DNA of 13,849 nucleotides from Spirochaetaceae bacterium (GCA_003557605.1 PWNW01000330.1:1-13849); one strand, 5' to 3'; shown: positions 1 through 6,775, counted from the stretch's first letter. Program-made: numbers and translations. The notes: generated from the sequence alone by a model not told the origin.

Positions 1-516
1 CATCTCGCCGGCACCTTCACAGTCCGATGCGGTAATAATCGGGGTGTGGACGTACAGAAAACCTCGCTGGGTGAAAAAATTGTGCACCCCAGTGCTCATG
101 GCGCTTCTCACCCGTGCTACTGCACCTATGGTGTTGGTCCTTGGCCGTAAATGGCCGATCTCCCGTAAAAATTCAAAGGAGTGGCGCTTTTTCTGCAGCG
201 GATAGGTTTCCGGGGGAGATTCTCCGTAGACAGTCACTGACTGGGCCTTGAGCTCCACCTTCTGGTTCTTTCCAGGAGATTCAGTCAGGATGCCGGTAAA
301 GGCGGCACCGGCACCCGTGCTGAGCCGCTGCACCGACTCCTTGATATCTTCGGTTGTCTTGTCTATGATGACCTGAAGGTTCTTCAGGCATGAGCCGTCG
401 TTGATCTCGAAGAAACAGAAATTCTTTGAGTCCCGTTTGGTTCTCACCCATCCTTCAACGGTTACAGAGCTGCTGCTCGGTTCGGTCTGAAGTAATTCTC
501 GAATTCTCTTGTTCAT
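1..516 (-). CDS. asnS: Asparagine--tRNA ligase, N-terminal part (cut by window edge)
   Basis: This class II synthetase charges tRNA(Asn) with asparagine in the cytoplasm. Only the first 172 codons are present; the gene runs off the left edge. The visible part holds the N-terminal OB-fold anticodon-binding domain (about residues 18-105), with VEGWVRTKRDSKNFCF near its start. The linker into the catalytic domain contains TYPLQKKRHSFEFLREIGHLRPRT, shown here as TYPLQKKRHSFEFLRE and then IGHLRPRT. The segment TPIITASDCEGAGEM matches the start of the catalytic core. The GHLRPRTN and SDCEGAGEM wording is typical of AsnRS rather than AspRS. The chosen ATG (514-516) has an AGGAG element 8 bases upstream. 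An in-frame GTG 9 bases earlier abuts that element and is less likely. The gene diverges from the hydrolase gene at 600. Confidence 0.95.
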   Translation of the reverse strand, partial: MNKRIRELLQTEPSSSSVTVEGWVRTKRDSKNFCFFEINDGSCLKNLQVIIDKTTEDIKESVQRLSTGAGAAFTGILTESPGKNQKVELKAQSVTVYGESPPETYPLQKKRHSFEFLREIGHLRPRTNTIGAVARVRSAMSTGVHNFFTQRGFLYVHTPIITASDCEGAGEM

Positions 517-544
517 ACTATGCACTCCTGCGGGTAATGCTACA

Positions 545-573
545 GGAATAGCACAGTTTTACGGCTTAGTCAA
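545..573 (-). promoter_or_regulatory. Possible sigma-70 promoter for asnS
   Basis: Read on the minus strand, TTGACT (568-573) lies 17 bases from TATTCC (545-550), upstream of the asnS ribosome-binding site. The -35 is good (5 of 6) and the -10 is poor (3 of 6), so this is only a candidate. No comparably good plus-strand promoter was found for the gene at 600 in the same gap. Confidence 0.35.
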
Positions 574-599
574 TTTTAACGAAGGAGCTTGCAGATACC

Positions 600-1367
600 G
601 TGAATCAGATCCTGAGGTTTTCCGTACTGGGAAGCGGTTCAGATGCTAACGCATACTGCATCGCAGACAGCCGCCATGCACTGCTGATCGATAACGGATT
701 CTCATGCAGAGAACTGTTCAGCAGACTGGATGCGGCAGATATTGATCCGAAAAACTTACTGGCAGTGCTTGTCACCCATGATCATCATGATCATATCAGG
801 GGCGTGAAGACCCTGAGCCGAAAACTGGGCATTCCCGTCTGTCTGTCCCAGGCGCTTGCAGAAAAGGATCCTTGGGACCGTATGTTCCCGGATGCAGTCA
901 TCTGCGTGCCGGGAAAAACACTGCACTTCGGGCCGTTTAGTGTTACCCCCTTTTCCACCTTTCATGATTCCGAGGGGTCCCTGGGATACTCAGCAGTCTG
1001 GGGAGAAAAACGGCTGACCATCATCACCGATACAGGAAGAACCGATGAGGTGATGGCTGAAACAGCCAGGCAGAGTGATGTTCTGTTCCTTGAGGCAAAC
1101 TACTGCCCAGACATGCTGGAGAACGGAAGCTACCCTGAATTTCTCAAACGAAGAATCAGTTCCGCATCAGGACATCTTTCCAACCATGAAGCATGCACAT
1201 TTCTTAAGCATCTTGACCGAAAAACTCGAAGGGTATATCTCTGCCATTTGTCTGCTTCAAACAATACCCCCAGAAGGGTGCTGGAAACCCTTGAAACCGC
1301 TGGAATCAGCAATAATGCCCAGTATGTTGTCTGCTCCAGGGGAGAGATGTACTGCGGCGAGATCTAA
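600..1367 (+). CDS. Metallo-beta-lactamase-fold hydrolase, WalJ/YycJ (VicX) family
   Basis: The 255-residue protein is a probable cytoplasmic metal-dependent nuclease of the WalJ/YycJ type. It opens with the family-typical FSVLGSGSDANAYCI (residues 7-21). The metal-binding motif HDHHDH spans 60-65 and supplies H60, H62, D64 and H65. ITDTG (142-146) gives the bridging aspartate D144. The YycJ-like stretches LEANYCPDML (164-173), SGHLSNHEA (190-198) and LCHLSASNNTP (214-224) separate it from glyoxalase II and RNase J. Length matches the family. Start is GTG at 600 with AAGGAG at 582-587, a rather long 12-base spacing. In Firmicutes, relatives are linked to the WalRK cell-wall regulator and to DNA double-strand processing. 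No such partner lies here, so the role is inferred from family only. It is followed after 78 bases by the DAHP synthase gene. Confidence 0.88.
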   Translation: MNQILRFSVLGSGSDANAYCIADSRHALLIDNGFSCRELFSRLDAADIDPKNLLAVLVTHDHHDHIRGVKTLSRKLGIPVCLSQALAEKDPWDRMFPDAVICVPGKTLHFGPFSVTPFSTFHDSEGSLGYSAVWGEKRLTIITDTGRTDEVMAETARQSDVLFLEANYCPDMLENGSYPEFLKRRISSASGHLSNHEACTFLKHLDRKTRRVYLCHLSASNNTPRRVLETLETAGISNNAQYVVCSRGEMYCGEI

Positions 1368-1397
1368 CTTTTTTCTGATTCCGCCTGCACGGGCGTA

Positions 1398-1426
1398 TCG
1401 ACGAAGAGGGTTGAGTTAAGTATAGT
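1398..1426 (+). promoter_or_regulatory. Probable sigma-70 promoter for the DAHP synthase / DJ-1 pair
   Basis: TCGACG (1398-1403, 4 of 6 matches) is separated by 17 bases from TATAGT (1421-1426, 5 of 6 matches). Transcription would begin near 1433, giving a very short leader before the start codon at 1446, 1452 or 1461. No intrinsic terminator hairpin is visible after the upstream hydrolase gene, so read-through is also possible. Confidence 0.45.
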
Positions 1427-1445
1427 AGAAGCAGAAGGAAGGTTT

Positions 1446-2516
1446 TTGAACGTGAAACGGATGAACGACCTGCGCATTGAGCGGGTTATCCCGCTGTCCT
1501 CACCTAAGCAGATTAAGCAGGAGGAACCTGCAGATCAAGCTACGCTTGAGTCAGTTGCGGCCTGGAGGGAGCAGGTTGAGGATATCATACACCGAAGAGA
1601 CCCAAGAATTATCGGGATAGTCGGACCATGCTCAATCCATGATGAGGATGGTGCCTATGAGTATGCCCGCAGGCTCAAAATACTTGCTGATCATGTGTCT
1701 GATAAAATCCTGCTTGTTATGCGTGCTTATTTTGAAAAACCCCGTACCGTGCTGGGGTGGCGCGGTCTGGTCCTTGATCCCTGCCTGGACGGCTCCTATG
1801 ACATCCAGAGCGGCATTAAGGCAGCACGGAGGATACTGCTGGGCATTTCCCGGTTGGGACTGCCGGTGGGAACGGAGATGCTGGACCCGATTATTCCCCA
1901 GTACATTGATGACCTTGTCAGCTGGGCGGCTGTCGGTGCAAGAACCGCCGAAAGCCAGGTGCACCGGAACCTTGCAAGCGGGCTTTCAGTCCCTGTAGGA
2001 TTCAAGAACAGCACCAGCGGCAACCTGGTCAATGCGGTGAATGCCATCAAGTCTGCTGCAAGTCCGGCAAGCTTTATCGGGGTGAGTCCCGACGGCATGA
2101 CTTCAGTGTACCGCACCACGGGCAATCCGTCATGCCATCTGATCCTTCGCGGAGGCAGCTCCGGTCCCAACTATTACGAGGAGGATGTGGAGGATGCCGT
2201 TTCATTGATGGAACAGACTGGGGTGCTGCCGTCTGTCATCATTGACTGCAGCCATGGGAACTCCAATAAACGGTTCTCCAGGCAGCAGCGGGTGCTGCGT
2301 GCAGTGGTTGATCAGGTCGTGTGGGGAAACCAGGCCATATCGGGCTTTATGATTGAGAGCTACCTGAAGGAAGGACGTCAGGATACTGAAGAGCAAGGGG
2401 AACTGGAATACGGACTTTCCATCACCGATCCCTGCATCGGATGGGAGGAGACAGAGCATATTATTCAAAGGGCCCATACCCTGCTGGTAAAGGGCAAGGA
2501 GGGATTATATGAGTAG
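1446..2516 (+). CDS. aroF: 3-deoxy-7-phosphoheptulonate (DAHP) synthase, class I AroFGH type
   Basis: This enzyme condenses phosphoenolpyruvate with erythrose 4-phosphate, the first step of the shikimate pathway. The 356-residue protein follows E. coli AroG almost end to end. Metal ligands are visible as C62 (GPCSIH), H270 (DCSHGNSNK), E304 (MIESYLKEG) and D328 (SITDPCIGW), shifted by only 1-2 from AroG. Substrate-binding segments include MRAYFEKPRT (92-101), SQVHRNLASGLS (170-181), GFKNST (185-190) and LRGG (234-237). P151 and S181 sit where AroG has P150 and S180 near the allosteric pocket, which suggests a Phe/Tyr-type rather than Trp-type enzyme. That is a weak inference. The start is uncertain: TTG 1446 has AAGGA 6 bases upstream, and GTG 1452 and ATG 1461 are in frame. 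The isoform name is nominal. The gene overlaps the next one by 8 bases. Confidence 0.95.
   Translation: MNVKRMNDLRIERVIPLSSPKQIKQEEPADQATLESVAAWREQVEDIIHRRDPRIIGIVGPCSIHDEDGAYEYARRLKILADHVSDKILLVMRAYFEKPRTVLGWRGLVLDPCLDGSYDIQSGIKAARRILLGISRLGLPVGTEMLDPIIPQYIDDLVSWAAVGARTAESQVHRNLASGLSVPVGFKNSTSGNLVNAVNAIKSAASPASFIGVSPDGMTSVYRTTGNPSCHLILRGGSSGPNYYEEDVEDAVSLMEQTGVLPSVIIDCSHGNSNKRFSRQQRVLRAVVDQVVWGNQAISGFMIESYLKEGRQDTEEQGELEYGLSITDPCIGWEETEHIIQRAHTLLVKGKEGLYE
2496..2502 (+). promoter_or_regulatory. Strong Shine-Dalgarno inside the end of the DAHP synthase gene
   Basis: AAGGAGG lies 6 bases before ATG 2509, inside the last codons of the upstream gene. It fixes the start of the DJ-1 gene and makes the 8-base overlap a case of translational coupling or reinitiation. 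Confidence 0.8.
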
Positions 2517-3066
2517 TAAGCGTGCAGCGGTGCTGCTGGCAGACGGCTTTGAAGAGATTGAAGCAGTTGTTCCCATTGATCTTCTGAGAAGAGGCGGGAT
2601 TGATGTTGCTGTGGTCGGCATAGCCCGCAAGGAGGTGACTGGTTCTCACGGTGTTACAGTCAGTGCAGATGTGCTGCTGGAAAACCTTGATTACCGCTCC
2701 TTCGATGCAGTCATTCTTCCCGGAGGAATGCCCGGATCAAAGAATCTTGCTGAATCACCGGGGGTTCAGAAGATGGTGCTGAACATGGATGCAGAAGGGA
2801 AGCTGGTTGCAGCGATCTGTGCCGCCCCTGCAGTTGTGCTTGGTCCGTTGGGAATTCTTGACGGGAAAAAGGCATCCTGTTACCCAGGAATGGAGTCCCA
2901 TGCACCCAATGCTGAATTCACTGATGCTCCTGTTACTGCTGACGGAAATGTTATTACCGCTCAAGGCCCGGGAAAGAGCGCACAGTTTGCTTTGGCGGTG
3001 CTTGAATATCTGGCTGGAGCTGATGTATCCCTTGAGGTCGGCACAAAAAGCCTTTTCATCAGCTGA
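2509..3066 (+). CDS. DJ-1/PfpI superfamily protein, YajL-like
   Basis: The 185-residue protein is a small cytoplasmic DJ-1-fold enzyme. The fold shows as a first strand with ADGFEEIEAVVPIDLLRRGG (11-30), then VILPGGMPGSKNL (68-80), then the nucleophile elbow VAAICAAP (100-107). Cys104 is the expected reactive cysteine and Glu18 the conserved glutamate that lowers its pKa, matching C106 and E18 of human DJ-1. KKASCYPGMES and ITAQGPGKSAQFALAV follow the YajL pattern. Family members are reported as chaperones, glyoxalases or protein deglycases acting on methylglyoxal adducts. Those activities are debated and cannot be chosen from sequence. It is the second gene of a two-gene unit with DAHP synthase and is followed 9 bases later by a strong hairpin. 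Confidence 0.9.
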   Translation: MSSKRAAVLLADGFEEIEAVVPIDLLRRGGIDVAVVGIARKEVTGSHGVTVSADVLLENLDYRSFDAVILPGGMPGSKNLAESPGVQKMVLNMDAEGKLVAAICAAPAVVLGPLGILDGKKASCYPGMESHAPNAEFTDAPVTADGNVITAQGPGKSAQFALAVLEYLAGADVSLEVGTKSLFIS

Positions 3067-3075
3067 TCGCAATAG

Positions 3076-3100
3076 GGGCCCTGCTGGTTCAGCAGGGCCC
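3076..3100. terminator. Strong hairpin between convergent genes, probable bidirectional terminator
   Basis: GGGCCCTGCTG (3076-3086) pairs perfectly with CAGCAGGGCCC (3090-3100) around a 3-base loop, an 11-bp GC-rich stem. It sits between the stop of the DJ-1 gene (3066) and the stop of ackA (3109), so it can serve both strands. Neither side has a proper U tract, so termination may be incomplete or factor-assisted, or the stem may mainly protect 3' ends. Confidence 0.65.
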
Positions 3101-3108
3101 TTGGTGCT

Positions 3109-4455
3109 TCAGCGTGCATTCGGCGGTTCTATAAGCAGGTCCCTCAGGTACGGACGTTTTTCCAGGTCAAGCTGGAGCCGTTCCCATCGTGACTTATTCA
3201 CGTATGACGGGTCCTGGAAGGAGTAGGTGAAGTTGGTATGGATGTCATAGGTGCCGTTGAGCAGGGCATAGGTGTCTTCAGTCATCACCAGTTCCTCATC
3301 GGTTGGTATGACAAGGACCTTTACCGGTGAATCCTTCGTTGATATTTCCAGTTCCCCGTTTCTGCACATTGCCTGGGTGTTTTTCTCCTGGTCAATGCAG
3401 ATGCCGATGTGCTCAAGCCCGGTAAGGGCGCCCTTCCTGATATGAGGAGCCATTTCACCGACCCCTGCGGTCATGACTACCGCATCAATATTTCCGACAG
3501 CGGCAAGATAGCCTCCAATGTATTTCTTCAGCCGGTGGCATTCCATGTTTATTGCCAGCTGACAGACAGCATCGCCGTCAGCGGCGGCATCCCTGACGTC
3601 CCTGCGGTCGCTGAACCGTCCGGTGAGTCCGAGAATTCCGCTTTTCTTGTTCAAGGTGGTGTCAACTTCAGAAATGCTCATGCCCAGTTCATTCATCAGA
3701 AAGTGGGGGAGGGCAGGATCGACATCACCTGATCTGGTCCCCATGATGAGTCCTTCCAGCGGAGTAAGCCCCATGGATGTGTCAAAGGATACCCCATTTT
3801 TCACCGCACAGATTGATGCGCCGTTCCCAATATGCGCGATAATCAGGTTGGTCTCCATGGGATCCTTTCCCAGCAGCACTGCAGCCCGCTTGGCGGTGTA
3901 GAGATAGCTGGTTCCGTGAAACCCGTATCTCCTGATATTGTGGGTCTTGTACATATCATAGGGAAGGGCGTACATGTAGCTGTGATCAGGCATGGTCTGA
4001 TGCCAAGCGGTATCCATCACTGCGCAGTGCGGTACACTAGGAAGCACTTTTTTTGCTGCTTTAATGCCGAGGATGTTCGGCGGCATATGAAGGGGAGCAA
4101 GATGAACCAGCGACTCAAATATTGAAAGCACTGAATCGTCTACGATTACGGATTTTACAAAATGCTCGCCTCCGTGCACCACCCGGTGGCCCACGGCTTT
4201 GATCTCAGAGATGTCCTGGAGTACTCCGTATTCGGGATCAAGGATCATCTTTGATATCAGTTCAATAGCCGTATTATGGTCAGGGCAGGTTACTTCTGCT
4301 TCATGCTGCTGCTTGCCCGTCGCAGCATGTTCAATGGTCGATACCTTCTGTCCGATACGTTCAATGAGACCTACGGCCAGAACATCCTTGTTGTCCCAGT
4401 CATAGACCTGGTATTTGGCTGATGAACTTCCGCAGTTCAGCGTGAGAATAACCAT
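3109..4455 (-). CDS. ackA: Acetate kinase with C-terminal extension
   Basis: Acetate kinase interconverts acetate plus ATP with acetyl phosphate plus ADP, the ATP-yielding step of acetate fermentation. Catalytic residues sit at the same numbers as in the Methanosarcina thermophila enzyme: N7 (LNCGSSSAKY), R91 (GHRVVHGG), H123 (APLH), D148 (MDTAWHQTMP), H180 (RRYGFHGTSY), R241 (MGTRSGDVDP) and G331 (TAGVGE). The late glutamate is E387 or E388 (IPTDEELV). Two usually conserved asparagines are replaced by methionine: M124 (LHMPPN for LHNP) and M335 (GVGEM for GIGEN). The protein has 448 residues against about 400 for the family. Residues from about 401 onward form an extension rich in aromatic and charged residues. 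The start ATG (4453-4455) has GGAGG 7 bases upstream. No pta gene is in the window. Confidence 0.96.
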   Translation of the reverse strand: MVILTLNCGSSSAKYQVYDWDNKDVLAVGLIERIGQKVSTIEHAATGKQQHEAEVTCPDHNTAIELISKMILDPEYGVLQDISEIKAVGHRVVHGGEHFVKSVIVDDSVLSIFESLVHLAPLHMPPNILGIKAAKKVLPSVPHCAVMDTAWHQTMPDHSYMYALPYDMYKTHNIRRYGFHGTSYLYTAKRAAVLLGKDPMETNLIIAHIGNGASICAVKNGVSFDTSMGLTPLEGLIMGTRSGDVDPALPHFLMNELGMSISEVDTTLNKKSGILGLTGRFSDRRDVRDAAADGDAVCQLAINMECHRLKKYIGGYLAAVGNIDAVVMTAGVGEMAPHIRKGALTGLEHIGICIDQEKNTQAMCRNGELEISTKDSPVKVLVIPTDEELVMTEDTYALLNGTYDIHTNFTYSFQDPSYVNKSRWERLQLDLEKRPYLRDLLIEPPNAR

Positions 4456-4470
4456 GAAAAACCTCCGGTT

Positions 4471-4494
4471 CCTGAGTGCATGCAGTGCTTCAGG
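4471..4494 (-). other. Possible small hairpin in the ackA leader
   Basis: CCTGA (4471-4475) can pair with TCAGG (4490-4494), with a further GCA/TGC pairing inside, around the palindrome TGCATGCA (4477-4484). It lies just upstream of the ackA Shine-Dalgarno. The stem is short and interrupted, so a role is only a possibility. Confidence 0.25.
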
Positions 4495-4512
4495 ATATAA
4501 TGTGCGTAATAG

Positions 4513-4547
4513 GTTGAATTCTTACATGTATAGGTAAAAAATTCAAC
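4513..4547. repeat. Inverted repeat in the ackA / exported-protein divergent gap
   Basis: GTTGAATT (4513-4520) and AATTCAAC (4540-4547) are perfect 8-base inverted arms, 19 bases apart. They lie in the 143-base gap between divergent ackA (start 4455) and the gene at 4599. Each arm contains TTGAAT, which could act as a -35 on either strand, so this may be an operator or a promoter element. Half-site centres are 27 bases apart, about 2.6 helical turns. No clear -10 partner was found. TATAAT at 4496-4501 on the plus strand lacks a good -35. Confidence 0.4.
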
Positions 4548-4598
4548 AATATTTCCCGGAATTGAAGCATATTCACCCTTCATGGGGATATATCAGGT

Positions 4599-5870
4599 AT
4601 GAAGATGATACTTGCTATGATATGCATGACCGCAGCGGCATCAATGCTCCGGTCTGATGAGCCGACGGCGGAGCTTACCTTCAGGAAGCTGATCTCAGGA
4701 CCCTCAACCGTTACCTTTTCCTATGAAGCTGCCGACCACCTGCTGGAACTCCAGGCTGTTGAGCGTGCCGGGGAAGATGAGATCGGCATCCGGTATGCCT
4801 CTGAGAGCAGTCCAAGCATCTCCTTCGGCAGGGCTGTGTATGCCGGGCCCCTTCGCATGTTTGTCGATCCGTCACGGGTGTTCCTGCCCTCCGACCTGCA
4901 TCGCCGGTCCCTCTGGTCTATAAGGATGTCTCAGCTGAAGCAGCAGCGTTTTGCTGCCGGAGCATCGGGGGAGTTCCGGGACAGTCAGTGGAATCTGCTG
5001 CTTGACCATGAACGCTCAGCTGTCGCTGGGGTGCTGCGAATCTCTGCCGGGAAATTAGGGCTGGGTTCCGCTGTGCTGTGCAGATGGACAGCGGATGCTT
5101 CAGGTCCTGAAGACTGGGTCTATCCCGTCGGAAACAGGAGCAGCACGCATTTGAGCGCTGCTGGGTGGGCAGTATGGGACGGCGATTATTTGAGTGCCGG
5201 TGTTTCAGGAGGTATCAGCACTTCACCGCTCTGCATGCCTGCAGCATGGGCTGGGGCCGGATGCAGCTGGAAGCTGAATCGCCTGCAGGGACATGCAGGG
5301 ATGTTCCTGCAAAGTGAGGGGGTGCGGACTGCGGGAGGAGATGTTTTAGGTGCAGCCAGGGGTGCTATGATTGAGGGAGAATTCATCCTGGTCTCAGGAG
5401 TCGCTCTCTCAGCGGGATACCGCTGGTCACTCTCGGAGAAACCCCGTCAGCCTGATAATGCGGTCACGGGGGATGCGGCTATGGAAGGGTCCGTTGCTAT
5501 ATCCCTTGGCGCAGCGGATTTTATGTTTGCTGGAGAGTACCGTATTTCGGGGAGCAGGGGAAATGAGGCGGAGCATATCGTCATCTCTTTGGAGGCTGAG
5601 TTTCATGGGTGTTCACTGCCATGGAGTGCGGAAGCTTCATGGAAGCCCGGTGAAGGATACCGCTTGGTTGTTTCGGGAGAGCATCAGGCTGGGTTTTTTA
5701 ACTTCAGCGGGAGCATCGAAACAGCCCTGCATAACCGAAAAGCATCTTTCAGAAGTCTCAGGGTTGCCGTGGAGGCATCATCAGGTCAGGTTTCATCTTC
5801 CGTCAGATATGTGTCGTCCAGGGGATTGTCGCTTAGCTTCACAGGGTCCATTCCGATCTATCCCAGATAG
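4599..5870 (+). CDS. Unrecognised exported beta-rich protein, possibly outer-membrane or periplasmic
   Basis: I do not recognise the 423-residue product. It begins with a lysine and a hydrophobic run (about residues 3-17, MILAMICMTAAASML) before the charged RSDEP, which looks like a signal peptide without a clear cleavage site. The rest is rich in Gly, Ser, Ala and aromatics, with many short alternating segments such as ISLGAADFMFAGEYRIS (301-317) and YRLVVSGEHQAGFFNFSG (354-371), ending LSLSFTGSIPIYPR. This resembles beta-strands of a barrel or a large beta-sandwich. The final residue is Arg, not the usual terminal aromatic. Cysteines are at 9, 161, 212, 222 and 338. C9 is preceded by Ile, so it is a poor lipobox. 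The ribosome-binding site is weak: GGGGA about 10 bases upstream. Codon pattern and length support a real gene. It converges on murB with a 13-base overlap. Confidence 0.75.
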   Translation: MKMILAMICMTAAASMLRSDEPTAELTFRKLISGPSTVTFSYEAADHLLELQAVERAGEDEIGIRYASESSPSISFGRAVYAGPLRMFVDPSRVFLPSDLHRRSLWSIRMSQLKQQRFAAGASGEFRDSQWNLLLDHERSAVAGVLRISAGKLGLGSAVLCRWTADASGPEDWVYPVGNRSSTHLSAAGWAVWDGDYLSAGVSGGISTSPLCMPAAWAGAGCSWKLNRLQGHAGMFLQSEGVRTAGGDVLGAARGAMIEGEFILVSGVALSAGYRWSLSEKPRQPDNAVTGDAAMEGSVAISLGAADFMFAGEYRISGSRGNEAEHIVISLEAEFHGCSLPWSAEASWKPGEGYRLVVSGEHQAGFFNFSGSIETALHNRKASFRSLRVAVEASSGQVSSSVRYVSSRGLSLSFTGSIPIYPR

Positions 5871-6739
5871 ATGATCTCCCGCTCCAGGTCAATGCCTGTT
5901 TCCTCAAGAATACGCTGATGCATCACTGAGATCACCCTGCTGATGTCAGAGGAGCTTGCGTGCCCGGTATTTACCACAATATTACCGTGTTTCTCGGACA
6001 CCATGGCATCATTAATTCTAAATCCCTTCAGTCCGACCTGATCTGCAAGCTGTCCGGCTGAAATTTCAAAGCCCGGGGGATTTTTAAACACTGATCCAGC
6101 GGAAGGGTGGGAGTAATGTCCCCGTTTTTCCCGTTCATTCCTTGCACGGGAAATTCTGCTGTGAATTTCTGCTGAACTGCCGATGCCCAGCCTTACCGCT
6201 GCTTCAATGATCACCTCTCCGCTGTGGAAGGGTGAGTGCCGGTATGAGAAGGGGCTCTCCCCGCGATGAAAACGATGGAGATTGCCGGCGGAATCAAAGT
6301 AATCTGCCCACTCAAGGGATGCTGAGATGTCCTGGCCGAAGGAGCCGGCATTACACACCACCGCACCGCCGAAAGTGCCGGGGATGCCCGAAAGGTGCTC
6401 GACCCCCGTCAGTCCCCGGGATGCTGCTTCCCGGATGATCCGTTCAAGCCTGATGCCTGCTCCGGCGCAGATGTACAGTCCCCGCACCGAAATATTCTGA
6501 AACCGGGACATGTCAATGATGCAGCCCCGGAAACCGCTGTCGGTGACCAGGACATTGGACCCTGCCCCGAGGGGATAGTAGGAGATGCTGCATTCAGTTA
6601 ACGCTTTCATCATCAGCATCAGGTCATACACATCCTCGGGAACTGCATAGATGTCCGCCGGTCCGCCTGCTTTCAGGGTGGTGTGGTCTTTCAAAGGAAC
6701 ATCGAAGAGGATTTTCCCCTTGATGTTGATTTTTTGCAT
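5858..6739 (-). CDS. murB: UDP-N-acetylenolpyruvoylglucosamine reductase
   Basis: MurB reduces UDP-GlcNAc-enolpyruvate to UDP-MurNAc with NADPH and FAD, the second committed step of peptidoglycan precursor synthesis. In the 293-residue form, TTLKAGGPAD (20-29) opens the FAD domain, YYPLGAGSNVLV (54-65) is the flavin-binding loop, and GIPGTFGGAVVCNAG (118-132) continues it. FSYR (165-168) gives the substrate arginine R168. GSVFKNP (215-221) gives the proton donor S216. LEREII (285-290) gives the catalytic E288, matching E325 of E. coli. The short form with no E. coli-like Tyr loop resembles type II MurB. The frame extends upstream to ATG 6775, but that ATG lies inside the predicted -10 box, so ATG 6739 is chosen. 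Its Shine-Dalgarno is weak (AAGAGA). Type II MurB N-termini fit this start. Confidence 0.94.
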   Translation of the reverse strand: MQKINIKGKILFDVPLKDHTTLKAGGPADIYAVPEDVYDLMLMMKALTECSISYYPLGAGSNVLVTDSGFRGCIIDMSRFQNISVRGLYICAGAGIRLERIIREAASRGLTGVEHLSGIPGTFGGAVVCNAGSFGQDISASLEWADYFDSAGNLHRFHRGESPFSYRHSPFHSGEVIIEAAVRLGIGSSAEIHSRISRARNEREKRGHYSHPSAGSVFKNPPGFEISAGQLADQVGLKGFRINDAMVSEKHGNIVVNTGHASSSDISRVISVMHQRILEETGIDLEREIIYLG

Positions 6740-6746
6740 GGTTTCT

Positions 6747-6775
6747 CTTACATTGATACTCACACCAAGTATCAT
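6747..6775 (+). promoter_or_regulatory. Probable sigma-70 promoter for the cysS operon
   Basis: CTTACA (6747-6752, 4 of 6) is 17 bases from TATCAT (6770-6775, 5 of 6). Transcription would start near 6782, about 40 bases before the cysS ATG. The -10 overlaps the oppositely directed murB -10 by 5 bases. Confidence 0.5.
6754..6774. repeat. Inverted repeat over the murB/cysS promoters, operator-like
   Basis: TGATACT (6754-6760) and AGTATCA (6768-6774) are perfect 7-base inverted arms with a 7-base spacer. The right arm covers both -10 boxes and the left arm covers the cysS promoter spacer and the region just past the murB start point. The 21-base layout suits a dimeric regulator, but no regulator is identified. 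Confidence 0.4.

Noticed and set aside
4599..4640. A lipoprotein signal with Cys9 as lipidation site in the exported protein.
   Set aside because: The residue before Cys is Ile and the run is too early and short for a lipobox, even under relaxed spirochaete rules.
5371..5874. A 167-residue open frame on the same strand inside the exported-protein gene.
   Set aside because: It is an out-of-frame shadow in a GC-rich gene, with no motif. The 423-residue frame spans the whole region and starts with a signal-like segment.
6740..6775. A longer murB beginning at ATG 6775.
   Set aside because: That ATG overlaps the -10 box TATGAT of the best promoter and has no Shine-Dalgarno. MurB similarity begins after ATG 6739.
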